In this document: positions 14,478 to 28,300 of the stretch, piece after piece
Layout of the letters: the number at the start of each line of letters is the position of its first letter
Numbering within the stretch: position 1 is the stretch's first letter
Assembly (NCBI RefSeq): GCF_038396675.1
Contig: NC_088920.1
Coordinates: 30,832,501 to 30,896,500, forward strand
DNA length: 64,000 nt
Direction: 5' to 3'
Source: Hydra vulgaris
Lineage: Eukaryota > Cnidaria > Hydrozoa > Anthoathecata > Hydridae
Position numbers and translations under genes: made by a program
The notes under the pieces: model-generated
Told to the model about the DNA's origin: nothing
What the model saw: the letters and a program-made list of their open reading frames with translations, nothing else
The model's database searches: none

Positions 14478-14514
14478 GCGTAATTTAGAGCTTTTGTTAA
14501 AGCTCTAAATTACG
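14478..14514. repeat. Hairpin with ~15-bp arms
   Basis: GCGTAATTTAGAGCTT pairs with AGCTCTAAATTACGC. It lies just beyond the right end of the 1.5-kb TIR element. Confidence 0.75.
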
Positions 14515-14840
14515 CATGTTTTTGAGCACAAATCTAATAATACCGGAATTCTTAAAGGTGTTTACTTGATGCATGAAAACCATTTGATGAAGTTGTTTTT
14601 TATTAGTGCAAAATAAAGATATTTATGTATCAAATTCTAAGAAAGTATGATACATTTTGCCTAAACATACCCGAGCCCAAATCTAAAAACCAAAATATGC
14701 TTTTAAAAGTCATAATAGCACTATTCTGTACTTAGGCATCATTATTAACTTTTTAAAAACAAAATTAAAGATAAAAATAAATTTTATTACATATTAATCC
14801 AACATGTAACGGACATTTATTTTCAAAAAAATCAATTTTT

Positions 14841-16612
14841 TCAAATTTTACAGCTATCACTTCCTGGCGTACCGTAAACCTTATGGAAATATTGAAAATA
14901 CATACTTAGCAAGCAACGATAGTGATACGATAACATAGTCTTTGAAAATGCTCTTTTCCCAGTTTTTCCATCTTTACTAAACAAATGTTGGACACTACGA
15001 ACCATTAACGCATCTAATCCAAGCCGTACCTTTGCTCGTACATCTTTTCCTCCAATCGCCTTTATAGCCATTTTCTATAAAAATGTAGTTTTGTGGTAAA
15101 AAGTTTTATAAAATTTTTATTTTGATAGAGAAATATATAGTATTCCATTCAAAACTTGCAAATAAACTCACCATATAAGTACCATTAAATTTTCATTCAA
15201 GATCCAGTTCACAAAATTTTATGATAATGAATATGTTGTTTTTTTTTTAATTTTTTTTTTGTTATGTTTAAGGTCCATATTTCTACACTTGAGTGATTTG
15301 GACATGTTTCCATAATGCCATTTTCTAATTTAAATGACTTTCTGGAAGAGTTGAAGCAATTTTTTAAAACCGGATGACCTTCCTGGCATTAACCTGTTTT
15401 GCAGATCAGGACTGAGTATTTTTATTGTGATATTACTACTATATATATAATAATATATGGCATACTCTCTCAAAAACCGTTTTACATTGTTAAAATAATG
15501 AGTACAATAAAAAATATGTGCTAATTAGGTTTCCCCTTCTATCAAAATTACCTGAAAATGTTCACCCTTACCACTTAACAGCCAACTCTTAGACCTCTTA
15601 GAATGGTACTATCAACAACATAAAATTATGAACATATAAAATGTAAATTAAATAAGAAAGTATTATTAAATCTCAAAGTTACTTAAAAAAGGTATTTGTT
15701 GCACAAACTAATAACAAGTTTTAACTACCTTTATATTGCAATAAGTTTTATTTTCAAGTTTAATTTCCTCCAAGTCAAACTCTTCTATAGATGACATAGG
15801 CTGAAGGTCCTCCACTCCAACATTTGCATCAAGTTCATCACCATAAATCAGAGATGCCAACATATTCATGATATGGGTTTGGTTTTCCTCTAATTTTTCC
15901 ATTTTCATAAACATAACATACTGGAACTCTAAAAAATAATTAAATTATGTAATCAAAATATTTATCTTTACAATCATTTAATTAATCGCCAGGACTTTTT
16001 TTTCTTTATATATCACAGAGATTAAGACTAATTAATAAGTAAAAACCTTTTGATTATCTAAAATATATTTGTAAATTTATATTATCAATAAACCTTGACT
16101 TTTGGTAATAAAAACTATAATTAAATATAATAAAAAGTGAAATAGGACTATTGACGAAAAATCAAAGTATTAAAAGAAGGACTTACGTTTAGTTGTCATT
16201 TTCTTAAACCCGGCTCCACCATCAGAAAAGGTATTTTTAAGTGTTTTAAAACTTTTGTTAGCAGAGCGAGGAAGAGGAGGGGCTTCTGAAAAATCTTCTC
16301 TTCTAGTTTTACTGGGTGAAGATGCTGAAGTATTTAGGATAGGTGATGTAATTTTGTTTTTACTTAAAAGATGGAGAGATGTGTCTGAGAGTGCTGCAAT
16401 TTTTTCATTGTCTTGTTTTAGAATAGTATGCTTAATTCTTTTTATAGACGAATTCAAAAAAGTTGTTGATGATGATGATGCAAAGACAGGAAGAATCTCT
16501 TTTTGGGAGTGCTTTTTACCTATGTTTACAACCGTGGAAGGCTCCTTCTTATTGTATAATTTCTTCCATTCCAAAACTGGACTTATAGTTCGTGGGTGTT
16601 TTTTTGGCAGTA
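14841..16612 (-). CDS. DUF4806-like protein gene (transposon accessory gene)
   Basis: Three minus-strand exons can be drawn: 16187-16612 (after TTTTTTTAG, donor GTAAGT), 15729-15928 (donor GTAGTT) and 14841-15074 (acceptor TTTTTATAG, stop at 14841-14843). Exon 1 encodes a Ser/Lys-rich linker, exon 2 a heptad-like segment (KMEKLEENQTHIMNMLASLI), and exon 3 reads IGGKDVRAKVRLGLDALM and then GKTGKRAF. This matches the C-terminal pattern of DUF4806 (IGG-D...lltne...wkG..gKkaF). Such proteins often accompany Tnp2-type transposons in cnidarians and may bind DNA or the transposase; that role is inference. The start codon was not fixed, and an exon between 15075 and 15728 may be missing. The Tnp2 transposase lies immediately upstream on the same strand. 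Confidence 0.6.
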
Positions 16613-16844
16613 CTAAAAAAATATGCAACTCTAAAACCCTGGACAGAGTAGCCACTTAGTTATCCAAAGAAATTAATTTACAATTTAAGATTTTTTTCTG
16701 CCTATTATTATTTAGACTCTGTGGATCTGAGGTAGAAAAACATAATAAAAATTTGCTGAATATTATACTATATCTCAGTGGAAAAAGTTATGTGAGTTGC
16801 AAATCACCTCAAAGTTTATTAAAACTAATGAAAAAAAGAAGACA

Positions 16845-18250
16845 CTAACGAAATACCATTGGCATCATCAGAAGATGATCATCCTCAGCCGTAGTTGCAA
16901 AATCAACCAACTCCTGTGCTTCCTCACGTGTGCCTTGGTGGAGCAAAACCTCTACTATTGGGTATGCTTTCCACCAATTCAATTCTGATATTGACCTTGG
17001 TTGGCGGACAAAGTCACTTGGCAATCTTCCATTAAACTTTAACAACTGCTCAGAAATTATATTTTGCTGCACGGACGACATCCGACCATCAAATATACCA
17101 ATAAATGCATCTTTTAAAAAATGTAACAAATGACGCACCACTCCGAGACAAACTAAATGCATATAGTCTAATACAAAATCTTGTATAAAATTAATTGGCA
17201 ATCGAAGCAAACATGAATAAGAGTATTGATGTCGCTTCCCACTGGCATCTGGAAAGGAGTAAGAATGGTTACAAAACATATCATTATTGCGTAAAGTAAC
17301 ATTTTCTACTAAATCATCAAACACAGTCCTTTTATGCTTTTGCATACCTCTTTGGGTACATCTTTCACAAGAGTAATACCCAGTATGCTGAACAATGCCT
17401 TTTAAAAGTGCTCTTGCCGGAGCATCACAAACAAAGCAAAACGCTGATAAGTTATATTGTTTACCGTTTATGTTTACTACTGATTTAGAGAGCTCCTTCG
17501 ATTCTTGCACAAATTCAGAAAGAAACTTTGTCATTTTTGGTTTAGATTTGCCACCAAATAAAGCTACCATAAATGGTTGAAACTTTCCAAACTGAACTAA
17601 GATTGGCCATAATTGATATGTGCTAGATTTCCATATAGGTAGACCATCTAAATTCACATTTAACCGAATATCCTGTGATTGGTATTTATGTAAATTCAAT
17701 ATTCTTTCAATATTTTTTTTTTATTCCAAAATATACATATGCCTTGTCTACAACAACAGCTACATCGTTTTTATTCTTTGTACCTAATAGCGTACGAGAA
17801 TCTTTGGGTAAAGAATGACCTTTTTCGATCAGAAGTGCTAACAATTCATTCACACATTGTCGGGTACATCCATGTTTCAATGACCAAAGTTTTAATGATT
17901 TACAAAATTGGGAATCTAAGAAATCATTATACTTATTCAAGTTATCAGAAAGTTTTCCTGTAATTGATTCACAAGAGTTTATATCAGAAATATCATTCTC
18001 ATCATTGCTCACTAAAACAGAATCATCAATTGGCTCACTGAAAGAACTGCTGTCATGCTCACTGCTATTATCGTTGTTACATAAACTTGAAAAACTGCAG
18101 TTAAGATCAAAACATTGATTATTTGAACTAATATATTCATTAGGGCTAACATTTGGGATATCTTCATCATTGTTAATTTTATGTTGGCTAAGAGAAACCA
18201 CTTCAGATAAAGCATACACAGTATTACGATGATGACGCCATGGAAAATGT
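16845..18250 (-). pseudogene. Tnp2-type (EnSpm/CACTA-like) transposase, frameshifted
   Basis: Two open frames join at a run of ten A (minus strand, 17712-17722). The upstream frame (18219-17707) ends YFGIKKK and holds the LKLWSLKHGCTRQCVNELLA and LPKDSRTLLGT motifs. The downstream frame (17699-16845) has NVNLDGLPIWKSSTYQLWPI, FVCDAPARALLKGI, the HTGYYSCERC zinc-binding-like motif, FVLDYMHLVCLGVVRHLL and RSISELNWWKAYP. These are hallmarks of the animal Tnp2-like family. A one-base length change in the A run separates the frames, so it is a recent pseudogene or a polymorphic site. The C-terminal third is not found; the frame reaches a GTTAGT donor at 16852. It would catalyse cut-and-paste transposition. 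Confidence 0.85.
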
Positions 18251-19096
18251 TGGTCTCTTTGACAAAAATAAAAATATATATAATGAAATACTCAATAACC
18301 AAGGAAACTTAAAACATTTTTTGATTTTTCAAAGAACATTATTTGAGAAGGAGAAGTAAATTGGTGAAAATTTAAAATTAATGTGGTTAAAAACAAAAAT
18401 AATGTGTCCATCAAAAGAAACTTTTAACATGGTTGTTGGTATAATTTGCCCCAATCTGAGATAGTGGCTAATTACAACATTTTTCTTGAAAATAAGGTGA
18501 TATAATGGTAAATAAGTCGGATGATCAGGAATACTATTAAAAGATTTAGTGGCAATCCAGTTGAATGTTTTTTTTTTTTCAGCTTAAGTAATTTTAAGTT
18601 CTTCAACCCTGTTGAAAGTTGAAATTTTTCCCCAAACATATTCCTAACAACATTTATTCATTGCAAAGTTAATGAATTTAGTTCATGAAGACTTATTCCT
18701 TGTCACAATTATCCAAAACTCTGGAATATATCTTCCTCTACAAACCTGCAAGTAGGAAAGAATTTTAAGTGAATTTTAAGTGAGTACAAATACTATCTGT
18801 TGGTGCCCTGAGGGAAACATTAGGAATATGCTTGGGAAAAAATCTTTTATATAAAAATATTTCTGTGACATGTAATTAAAAAATTACCTTCTCTTTTTCT
18901 CTTTTTCTGAACGCCTATTCATGTTGGGAATTCTTTGTTTTTATTATAAAGTTAATGTTACCAGAAGATTAGCAAAGTTTTATAAAAATGCTATAAACAT
19001 AAGTTTTTTTTTTTTTTAAGCTCGTTGAAATAGTTAAACCACAATGGTTAATGGAAAATCAAAACATCTTTTTGGTTTTTTAAATACAGGACACTA
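18251..19096. other. AT-rich interval, no supported gene
   Basis: Probably the 5' flank of the Tnp2 gene on the minus strand. No terminal inverted repeat could be paired with one on the far side, so the limits of that element are not known. Confidence 0.4.
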
Positions 19097-19895
19097 CCGT
19101 CAACCGGGGTGACTTCGGACAATATTCGAAGAAAATATTAAACTGTTTTATTAAAATCAATACAAAATGGAAATATTTTTGTGGATCGTACCACTGTAAT
19201 TATAAAGAACATGAAGAAACTTTGACTTTCAGCTTCCCAATATGATATTAGCATAAATAAACGATGTGAAAATCAAAAAATCTAAATCGGGAAATGGGGT
19301 GACTCCGAACACATGAAGCTTGGGATTTTTAAAGTTGAAATTTCAACATTAAGGATTTCAAAATGAATGTATAATTATGTGAAAAAGCTGCTTAATTAAA
19401 ATTTTTTTTATTTCAAATAAAAAACAAAACAAAACAACTATTGATAAACTATTTCAAATACACATATAATTAATGATAAAACTACAATGATTATTTATCA
19501 TTTCTATTTCTAACTTTGATCTCAATCGTTTAATGTTAGAAGCATTTCTGCCAGAAATATTGTTTTGTTTCATAAATGAATTTAACCAGTCAATTCCAGG
19601 TATCTCCAAATTACAGCTGTTTTACCCTTTACGATTTTTGAGGAAATCAAAAGCCATCATTCTGACATCTAATCTTCCGATAGGAAAGCCCAAATCAGCA
19701 ACAGCTCCTACTATTTAAGCAATGAGTAACTCATCTGCTTTGCCTATAATTGTCTGGCCTCCAACCATCTTCAAGGTGGGTTTTCTAATGTGATCATGCA
19801 ATGTTGATTTTTTGACTTTATGCTTATGAGCAGCTTTTCGAATACTCATGCCTTTACTGTGATCTTCTATAGCTTTTTTTTATATCCTCTTTAGA
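19097..19895 (-). mobile_element. Pogo-like element copy 2 with transposase relic
   Basis: Starts ACCGTCAACCGGGGTGACTT and is nearly identical over 640 bp to copy 1 (11239-11888). On the minus strand it reads a psq-type helix-turn-helix (RKAAHKHKVKKSTLHDHIRK), then VGGQTIIGKADELL, RLDVRMMAF and PGIDWLNSF, the N-terminal half of a pogo-like transposase. The DDE catalytic part is absent, so this is a decayed non-autonomous copy. Confidence 0.8.
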
Positions 19896-20121
19896 GCTTG
19901 TTCCACACAACACTTTCGAGTTTAGTTAACGTTAGTTGCTTCGCGCCATCGCTAAAAGAAACTGAAGTAGAAAAATAAGTAATGACGTCAATTTCCATAC
20001 GAATGCATACGTATGGAAATTGACGTCCATAAGAAGTCCGCAGGAAGTCCATTCATATCGGGGACCGACGGACGGTATTGTATCGTCCTCCGGACGTCGG
20101 GCGGACGATGCATGCCCACTG
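19896..20121. mobile_element. GACGTC-rich element B
   Basis: Contains a palindrome around ATGCATACGTATGG and several GACGTC/GGACG words. It ends GCCCACTGGG at 20121, the complement of the CCCAGTGG start of element A, and is followed directly by a third partial pogo copy. Confidence 0.55.
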
Positions 20122-20250
20122 GGTTATAATTGTCTGGCCTCCAACCTTCTTCAAGGCGGGTTTTCTAATGTGATCATGCAATGTTGATTTTTTGACTATG
20201 CTTTTTTTTTGATTATGCTTATTAGCAGCATTTCGAATACTCATGCCTTC
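20122..20250 (-). mobile_element. Partial third copy of the pogo-like helix-turn-helix region
   Basis: Repeats 19744-19852 (IRNAANKHN..., STLHDHIRKP, KVGGQTII) with a small insertion. Lies on the far side of element B, so about 110 bp of pogo sequence brackets that element. Confidence 0.75.
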
Positions 20251-20721
20251 TGTTTATCTTATATTGTGTATCTGTTTAAAAATTTAAAAATAATATTTTA
20301 AATTTTTACTGTAACACATATATCTTGAAAATATAAGCTTACTAATTTAACCTTTAAAACTCAAATAGTTTAATTAAACACCAAATAAAAATATAAAGTT
20401 CTACTATTAACTAAAATCCGATTTCTGAATGTAATACCAATAGTTCCTGCTAAATTCTCACCCAAACCGGCTAAATCAACAAAGTGCCAAGTAAAAAGCT
20501 TATTATTCCAACTATGTTCTGACTACAGCCTGCTAATGCGGCTAATGGCCAAATAAAAACTCGAGTATTCCTACTAAGTTCCGATTAAAGCCTGCTTTAA
20601 CTACTAAGTTCCATGCGAGCACTCATCAGGAACTTAGTAAGTATTATCAATATGACTTTATTGGTAATACTTACTAAGTAAAAGGCTAATACTATTAAGT
20701 ACTTAATAGTATTAGCCTTTT
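20251..20721. repeat. ACTAAGTTCC-rich stretch ending in a 42-bp perfect palindrome
   Basis: The words TACTAAGTTCC, AGCCTGCT and GGCTAA recur at 20460-20650. Positions 20680-20721 form an exact palindrome of two 21-nt arms without a loop. There is no gene. It resembles another small non-autonomous DNA element. Confidence 0.6.
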
Positions 20722-20934
20722 GGGCGCGGGGCGCAAAAGTTTTTTTGAGTTATTATAATTAATAATATAAAATTTTTATAAATTATTATAGTTAATAAAT
20801 CAATAAATTAATAAAACTATAGCAACTCAAAAATATAAAAAATAAGTAGATTTTTATATAATTATTCTTATAAACCTATACTTACATCGAGATTTCGAGA
20901 CCAATTTTGTACAACTTTGTATATATTTAAGTGT

Positions 20935-21175
20935 TTTTGCGACGTCTTTAGAACGTTCTGAGAGATCGTCTTCGAGCGTCTAATCTAGAATCAGTTTAGA
21001 GCGCGTCCAAGACGTTCCGTCTGAACGTTCATTGAACGTTTTTTGTACGTCCCCTTGCTCGCTGGGCAGTGGGCACAGTATATTTTTTAAACGCTCTTTG
21101 TACGTTTTTATTAGGTTTAAACCTAAATAAAAACGTCTAAAAAACGTTTTAAAAACGTTCCGTGTCTACTTGGAA
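20935..21175. mobile_element. ACGTTC/ACGTC-rich element C
   Basis: Repeated GAACGTT, GACGTC and ACGTCC words in both orientations, with an inner GGGCAGTGGGC border at 21062-21075 like the ends of elements A and B. No reading frame. Two fragments may be joined here. Confidence 0.5.
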
Positions 21176-21341
21176 AGTGATTACCGAACAAAGTTACGTT
21201 TCCTTAAGTTGTATTTATTTTTATCTTTTAACCTTTATAAATCATAGAAAGAAACTAATTTAAAGTACAGAACAAAAAACAGTATAAACTTTCAAAAACT
21301 GTACTGATGTTAAGTAAATTATTTAGTTCTTTGTTTAAAAG

Positions 21342-21420
21342 TACACTCTCAAAAATAATGTAGACAAAGTTATCTACCAATTATGTAGACACGGATAAAT
21401 CTACGGTTTAAAATATCATT
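21342..21420 (+). repeat. Left terminal inverted repeat and subterminal words
   Basis: TACACTCTCAAAAATA followed by ATGTAGACA, TATCTACC, ATGTAGACA and AATCTACGG. It pairs with 29141-29156. Confidence 0.8.
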
Positions 21421-22675
21421 GGTCATAATATTATTACGTACTTGGGTAGATCATGTATATTTGTTTCGTATGTAGATTGGTAATAAACGATATAGATCAA
21501 TTTATTAAGCATATAAAAGGACATGAAATTACTGGTTCATTGAAACTCCTGTTTCGTTGTATGCAAATGCAATGCAGTAGCACGTTTTCAACACTATATA
21601 ATTTATGCAGACATTTGAAATCATATCACCTTAATACTTTTGAAAGCAATGTAAGTTGTCTTGTTGAAAGATTTACAGAAAGTACTCGTACTTTTGAAAG
21701 CAATGGTTGAAACAAAGTTGTTGTGGTGAAAACTGTGAAAAGGTAATTATAACTTTGATTTGGATAATACAATTAGCGATGAAAACAATTTGGATTAAAC
21801 TATTGATAATGAAAATAATTTTGATAATACTAATAATAGTATCGATAAATTGTACACTCAACAAGCAAGTAATGAAGAAAACTATGCAGTTGCTGTTGCA
21901 ATGGTTGCAGAACTCAGAGCTGATAGTAGCATACCATTCTGTGTTGTGCCTGATATTATTTCTTCATTTAATGTCATGACAAACTGTTCTCTTTCAGATT
22001 TATCAAATAAAATATGTTTAACAGTTCAGGAAATAAAAGACATTTCAGAAACAAGCAAACAAGCACTTCTCAATAAATTGATGCCAATATTAGATAATGC
22101 TAGTTCTCCCTTAGAATTCATTAAAACAAGATATCAGCAAGATTCTTTTTTTGAAAAACTTCAACTTTACGTAAAACCTGAATCTGTTTTATTTGGGCAA
22201 AGGTTTGAGTGCCATAATGGTAAAGATAGGTTGGTGTATGATTCCTTTCAATATGTTTCTATTGAAGCAACCTTACGATCATTGTTGTTAGATAATAATT
22301 TTTGTTCACTCCTTTTTAAAGCTCATACACAAAATTTTGATTTAGCTGTGTTTTATGACGCTAATTTGTATGCATCTTATTCATTATTTGCTGATAAGAA
22401 TAAAAAGTCTGTTATGATTCAGTTGTTTTATGATGGCATGGAAACAACAAATCCATTACGTAGACAATCTACTTTATGTAATATAGGAGTGTTCTATTAT
22501 ACTTTTAAAAACTTACCAAATAATTTAAATTCATGTTTTTCTAATGTTCATTTGCTGGCTTTGTACTATTCTGAAGATTTAAAATATTTTAGATTTGATC
22601 CTGTTTTAAATAAATTTAAAGCTGAGATAACAAAACTTCAAAATATTGGTTTCAATTGCGTATTTCCATTATTAG

Positions 22676-23786
<1,111 letters not shown>

Positions 23787-25394
23787 GTGAGCAAACAATT
23801 TATGTTGGTTTATGTCAAGTTGCCTGTGATAATTTGGCTTTAAATGGTATTTTTGGGTTGATTGAATGTTTTTCAGCAAATTATTTTTGCTCTATGTGCT
23901 ATGCAAAACAAAGTGACATTCAGAATTTCTTTACTGAAGATAAATTTACTTTAAGTATTGTTGAGTCACATCAACAGGATGTTCAAAATTTAATCCAAAT
24001 GGAAAATGCTGTAGTTAACCATGTAAGAGGTGTTAAGAAAGATTCTGTTTTAAATAAAATTCCAGACTTTCATATTACTAATACTTTGCAATTGATCCTA
24101 TGCATACAATTCTAGAAGGACTAATTCCTATTCACCTTGCAGCCATTCTTACAAAAATTTGTAAAGAAAAAAAGATTTTTACTATTGACATATTAAATAA
24201 GAGAATGTCATATATCTTTAGTATGATAAGTACTGACAAACAAAATAAACCTCCTGCAATATTCAAAATTGAAGAAAATAAAATACATCCTTCAATGAAA
24301 GCAATGCAAATGTGGGGATTTTTTTGGTTTTTGCCACTAGCTGTTGGCGATTTGATAAACGAAGATGAAAAACAATGGATTTTTTTCATTCAACTTTGCA
24401 TTTTAGTTGATATTTTATTAGCTCCTAAGTTTACATATGGTATGATAACCTTGCTTCGTGATTTCATTGAAGAACATTTACAATCTTTTAAGGAACTCTT
24501 TCCAGATTTAAAAGTACGACCAAAGCAACATTGTTTTGTTCATTATCCAACCATTATTTTTCAAAGTGGCCCTTTGATAGGAATGAGTTGCTTACGGTAT
24601 GAACTTAAAAATTCATTTTTCAAACGATCGGCTCATATTGTTTGTAATTTTACAAACATTTGCTATACACTTGAGAATTATATTGCTTACAGGCATCAAT
24701 ATAATTCTTTACTTTCTAAATTGACTAAGCAACACAATAGAGGAATACCTTTAGTATCAAAGTCTAATCGTATTTGTGTTAATTTATTGCCATTTGAGAA
24801 TGTGCTGTGTTTTAAATACAATTTAAAATCAGATGTCCATGTCTTTGTTTCTTACAAAATTCATATTGGTAGCATAAATATTCGAAAAGATCATTATCTT
24901 GTTATTTCTATAAATAAAGATGGTTTGCCGATTTTTGGAAAAGTCGAGGCTTTTGTTAATGTAGAAAATTCACTTATATGGGTTGTTATTGTTTCTTTAA
25001 TGGAGACTGTAGAATTTGTTGACCATATTTTTTCTTATGAAGTTAAATCTTACAGTGATGAGCTTTTTGAAATCTTAAGTTTCAATACTTTGCTTGACGA
25101 ACATCCACTTCCTGGATATGTTGTTAGATGAAGTTCAAACCAAATTTTAAATAAGACATTTATTCGTATGCTTTATAAATTGTTTTAGACCTATATATTA
25201 AACTGTGCATCAGTAGATTTTTATCAAATATTTTCTATTGTCTTTTTTTTGTTCAAAAAATGTGTTTTAATTTAATTAACTTTAACCATTTAAAAAATAA
25301 CATAACAGTTTTATCGCATACTAATTAATGTTTGATTTTGTTATTTTTGTAACTAGTTTCAATTAGTAACGCAATAAATTTATTAAAAAGAAAA

Positions 25395-28300
25395 ATGAAT
25401 TCATTAGAAGAGAAGCTATGTGAAGTACTAAAAGTTGACAGATTGCCACAACAATTAGTAACCAAACTATTAGGTATTTATATATAAATTTTATTGTTTA
25501 TTAAAAAAAGTTTATTTATCTTAATAAAAGTGTAAAAAATTAAGACGAATATCAATTGACTTCTGTCTTTAAGGAGGCAGCTTTGTTCCACGCCACTTCT
25601 TCAATGTTGATTTTAATTTTAGTTTTAAAATTTTTTCTTAAATTATTTTAATAACAAATCTTGTAATTCTAAAATTCTGGTTGCAATAATGTGAATTATA
25701 ATACTTTGATATGTTTTTATAATTTTAGTTTTTGTAATCAATTTAAAGAAATGTAATATTTATATTCTAAAATTTATTTTAGAAGAAGCAATGGATCTCA
25801 ATTCCTTTGTATTAGTAAATGAAAATGATTTGGTTGAATTAGGTTTTAAAATGGGACAGAGAAAACTTATAATACAGTGGTTGCAGTCATGTGCAGTTGT
25901 ACCTATAATTGGTTTCTTACAGCCTCAAGCTGAAACATTACATGAATTATCACCAGTGCTAAACTTAATAGCTGCACCAATTCAGAAAATATCCCATTCA
26001 CACCCTCTAGTAATGTATAAACTGTTTTATTTAAAATATTTGTTAAAGAGAGAATCATTAGTATAGGATCTATCATATGTTTTTAAATTAAATAGTTATA
26101 TCCTGTGAAAGAGGTACTCTTTAAGAATGACAACAGTTCCACAAGTGTTCACGGCCCAACACTCGTGACAAAGTTATTAAGAGGTGAAATATATTCAACA
26201 CAAGAAAGACACTTTTTAGTGCGAAATTTAGGTCGATATCTTATGGAGGTTGCAAAAGTGTAAGTATATTTGTATCAATATTTTATCTTTTTTGTATTTG
26301 TTAATATGTTTATTATACTAGTTTCATATTAAATGTTACTTTGTTTAGAAAGGATATGCCCTCAAAGGAGGAAAAATTAGCTATGGCTGTTTCGATAGTG
26401 GCAGGTTTCCCTTGTCTAAAAAGTAAACTTATGGAATCTGGTCATGTAAGTGTTTTAGGATTTATTATGTTGTTTCATTAAAATGTGAATTATTCTATGC
26501 ATTTACAAACTTGTGGATTTTCTATAAAATAAATTGTGTTTTATACATTAAGGAGCATTTTTATGGAAAATCTCACACTGGCCATATTGAGATTTATGTT
26601 AGACAATGGCGATCAAGATCTAAACAAATAATCACAAAATGGAATCATAGGAAAGGAATGTAGGTTTTTAATAAATTTAGTATGTACGTAGTATTTAATA
26701 CATTTTTAGCATGAGTAATTGTGTCAATTGTTTTGATTCATTACTATTATTAGACCACATTGTCGAGAACTTGTCGGTGAAGAAAATTGCGAAGTTGAAC
26801 GTATGCTCTGAGAAAGTCGTCCAACAGCTCTTAACCAAGAAGAGCTGCTGCAGATGGCTGAGTCACGAATCTTTCGAAGAGATTGGATCTTAAACACAAA
26901 ACCAAATGCTACTCTTATCCTGAAAAGATATCCGAGGTTTTTGGATATGAATGAAACTGCAAGTTTTTTACTAAAATTCTTATAAATCTTATAAATTGGT
27001 TTCAAATTTAAATTAATCTATTTAAATCTATGCTGCGCTTATATTTGAATGTGCTTTTTGAAGTTATATCCAAGGTGTGTTTTAATTTGTATTATGTTCT
27101 TGTTTAGATACGGCAAGAGTTTTTTTTTTTAGTTGGAGAATTTAAAGATATTCGAAATCAATGGTCATTATGTAGAGATACAATTTTACAACTTGCAGTT
27201 ACTGCTTCGGAAAAAGATGAAGATTTGAAAGAAGAGTTATTTTGTATTAGTCCTGTTGAAAATGAATTTGATGAAGGTATTAATTTAATTATTAATTGAA
27301 GCTTTTTTTAGAAATTGAAATTTTTTTTATATTAAAGGTAATGGAATGTATACATTTTATAAAAAGCTTTTTTTTATTAGCAAAAAAAACAATTGTATCT
27401 TTTAAAGCACTACCGTATTTATTGCCATCTCCGCCAAAGAGAGGAAAAAAGGAACCTAGAAAGTCTGGTAAAGCAACATCGATGCGTTTTATTGTTGAAC
27501 TTGAGGTTAGTATTTAGTTTTTTGTTTCTTTTCTACAGCTTTTATTTATGATGATTTCTTATATTTTTTCATTACTGGATTTAAAAATAATAATTTATCC
27601 AACCTAGCCAAGTTTTGCAAAAAAACCTGTAAAATAGTGTCATTTTTCCAAAAACTAAACGAAAATTTGGAAACCTTGTGGAACTTTTAACTTAATTCAT
27701 ATATAAATTAAGTTAAAAGTTCCACAAGATTTCCAAATTTTTGTTTAGTTTTTGGGAAAATGTCACTATTTTACAGGTTTTACCACTCTAAAACCGCTTA
27801 CAAAATTTTTACAAGTTATATATAACTTGTAAAAGTTAGTGATTCTCTTTTTTATAGGATTTTATTGCGGTTTTATTAAACACCCTTTCAAATATTTTTA
27901 TAATAACTTTGTACTAACACTCCTATGCCGCATCTAATCTGATATAACTTAGTTTTGAATTTGACAGAATTGCTGTATAAGACCAAACATTAGTGCAGTA
28001 GCTTCATTAGGTTCCACGTAATTACCTAAATTAATGTAGAAATTCAAATAGATTAGACACAAAAATAGAGCGAATGTATTAAGTTATCCTAAACGCTAGG
28101 GTTTAAATTAAGCCGAATATTACTTTTTTCTAGAATATGACAGTTGATGCTGCTGTTGAAATCTTAAATCTAGATGGGTGCAAGCAGCCATTAATTTTTA
28201 TACTAGGATCAGCAATGTATATCAAAGTTGATTTGAATGCTGTATTGGTTGAAGATGCCGATTCTTTTCCCGAGATGGTATTACTTCTTTTGGCAACGTT

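Noticed and set aside
16255..16659. Plus-strand 134-codon frame
   Set aside because: It is the antisense shadow of the first DUF4806-gene exon, which has the better composition and splice sites.
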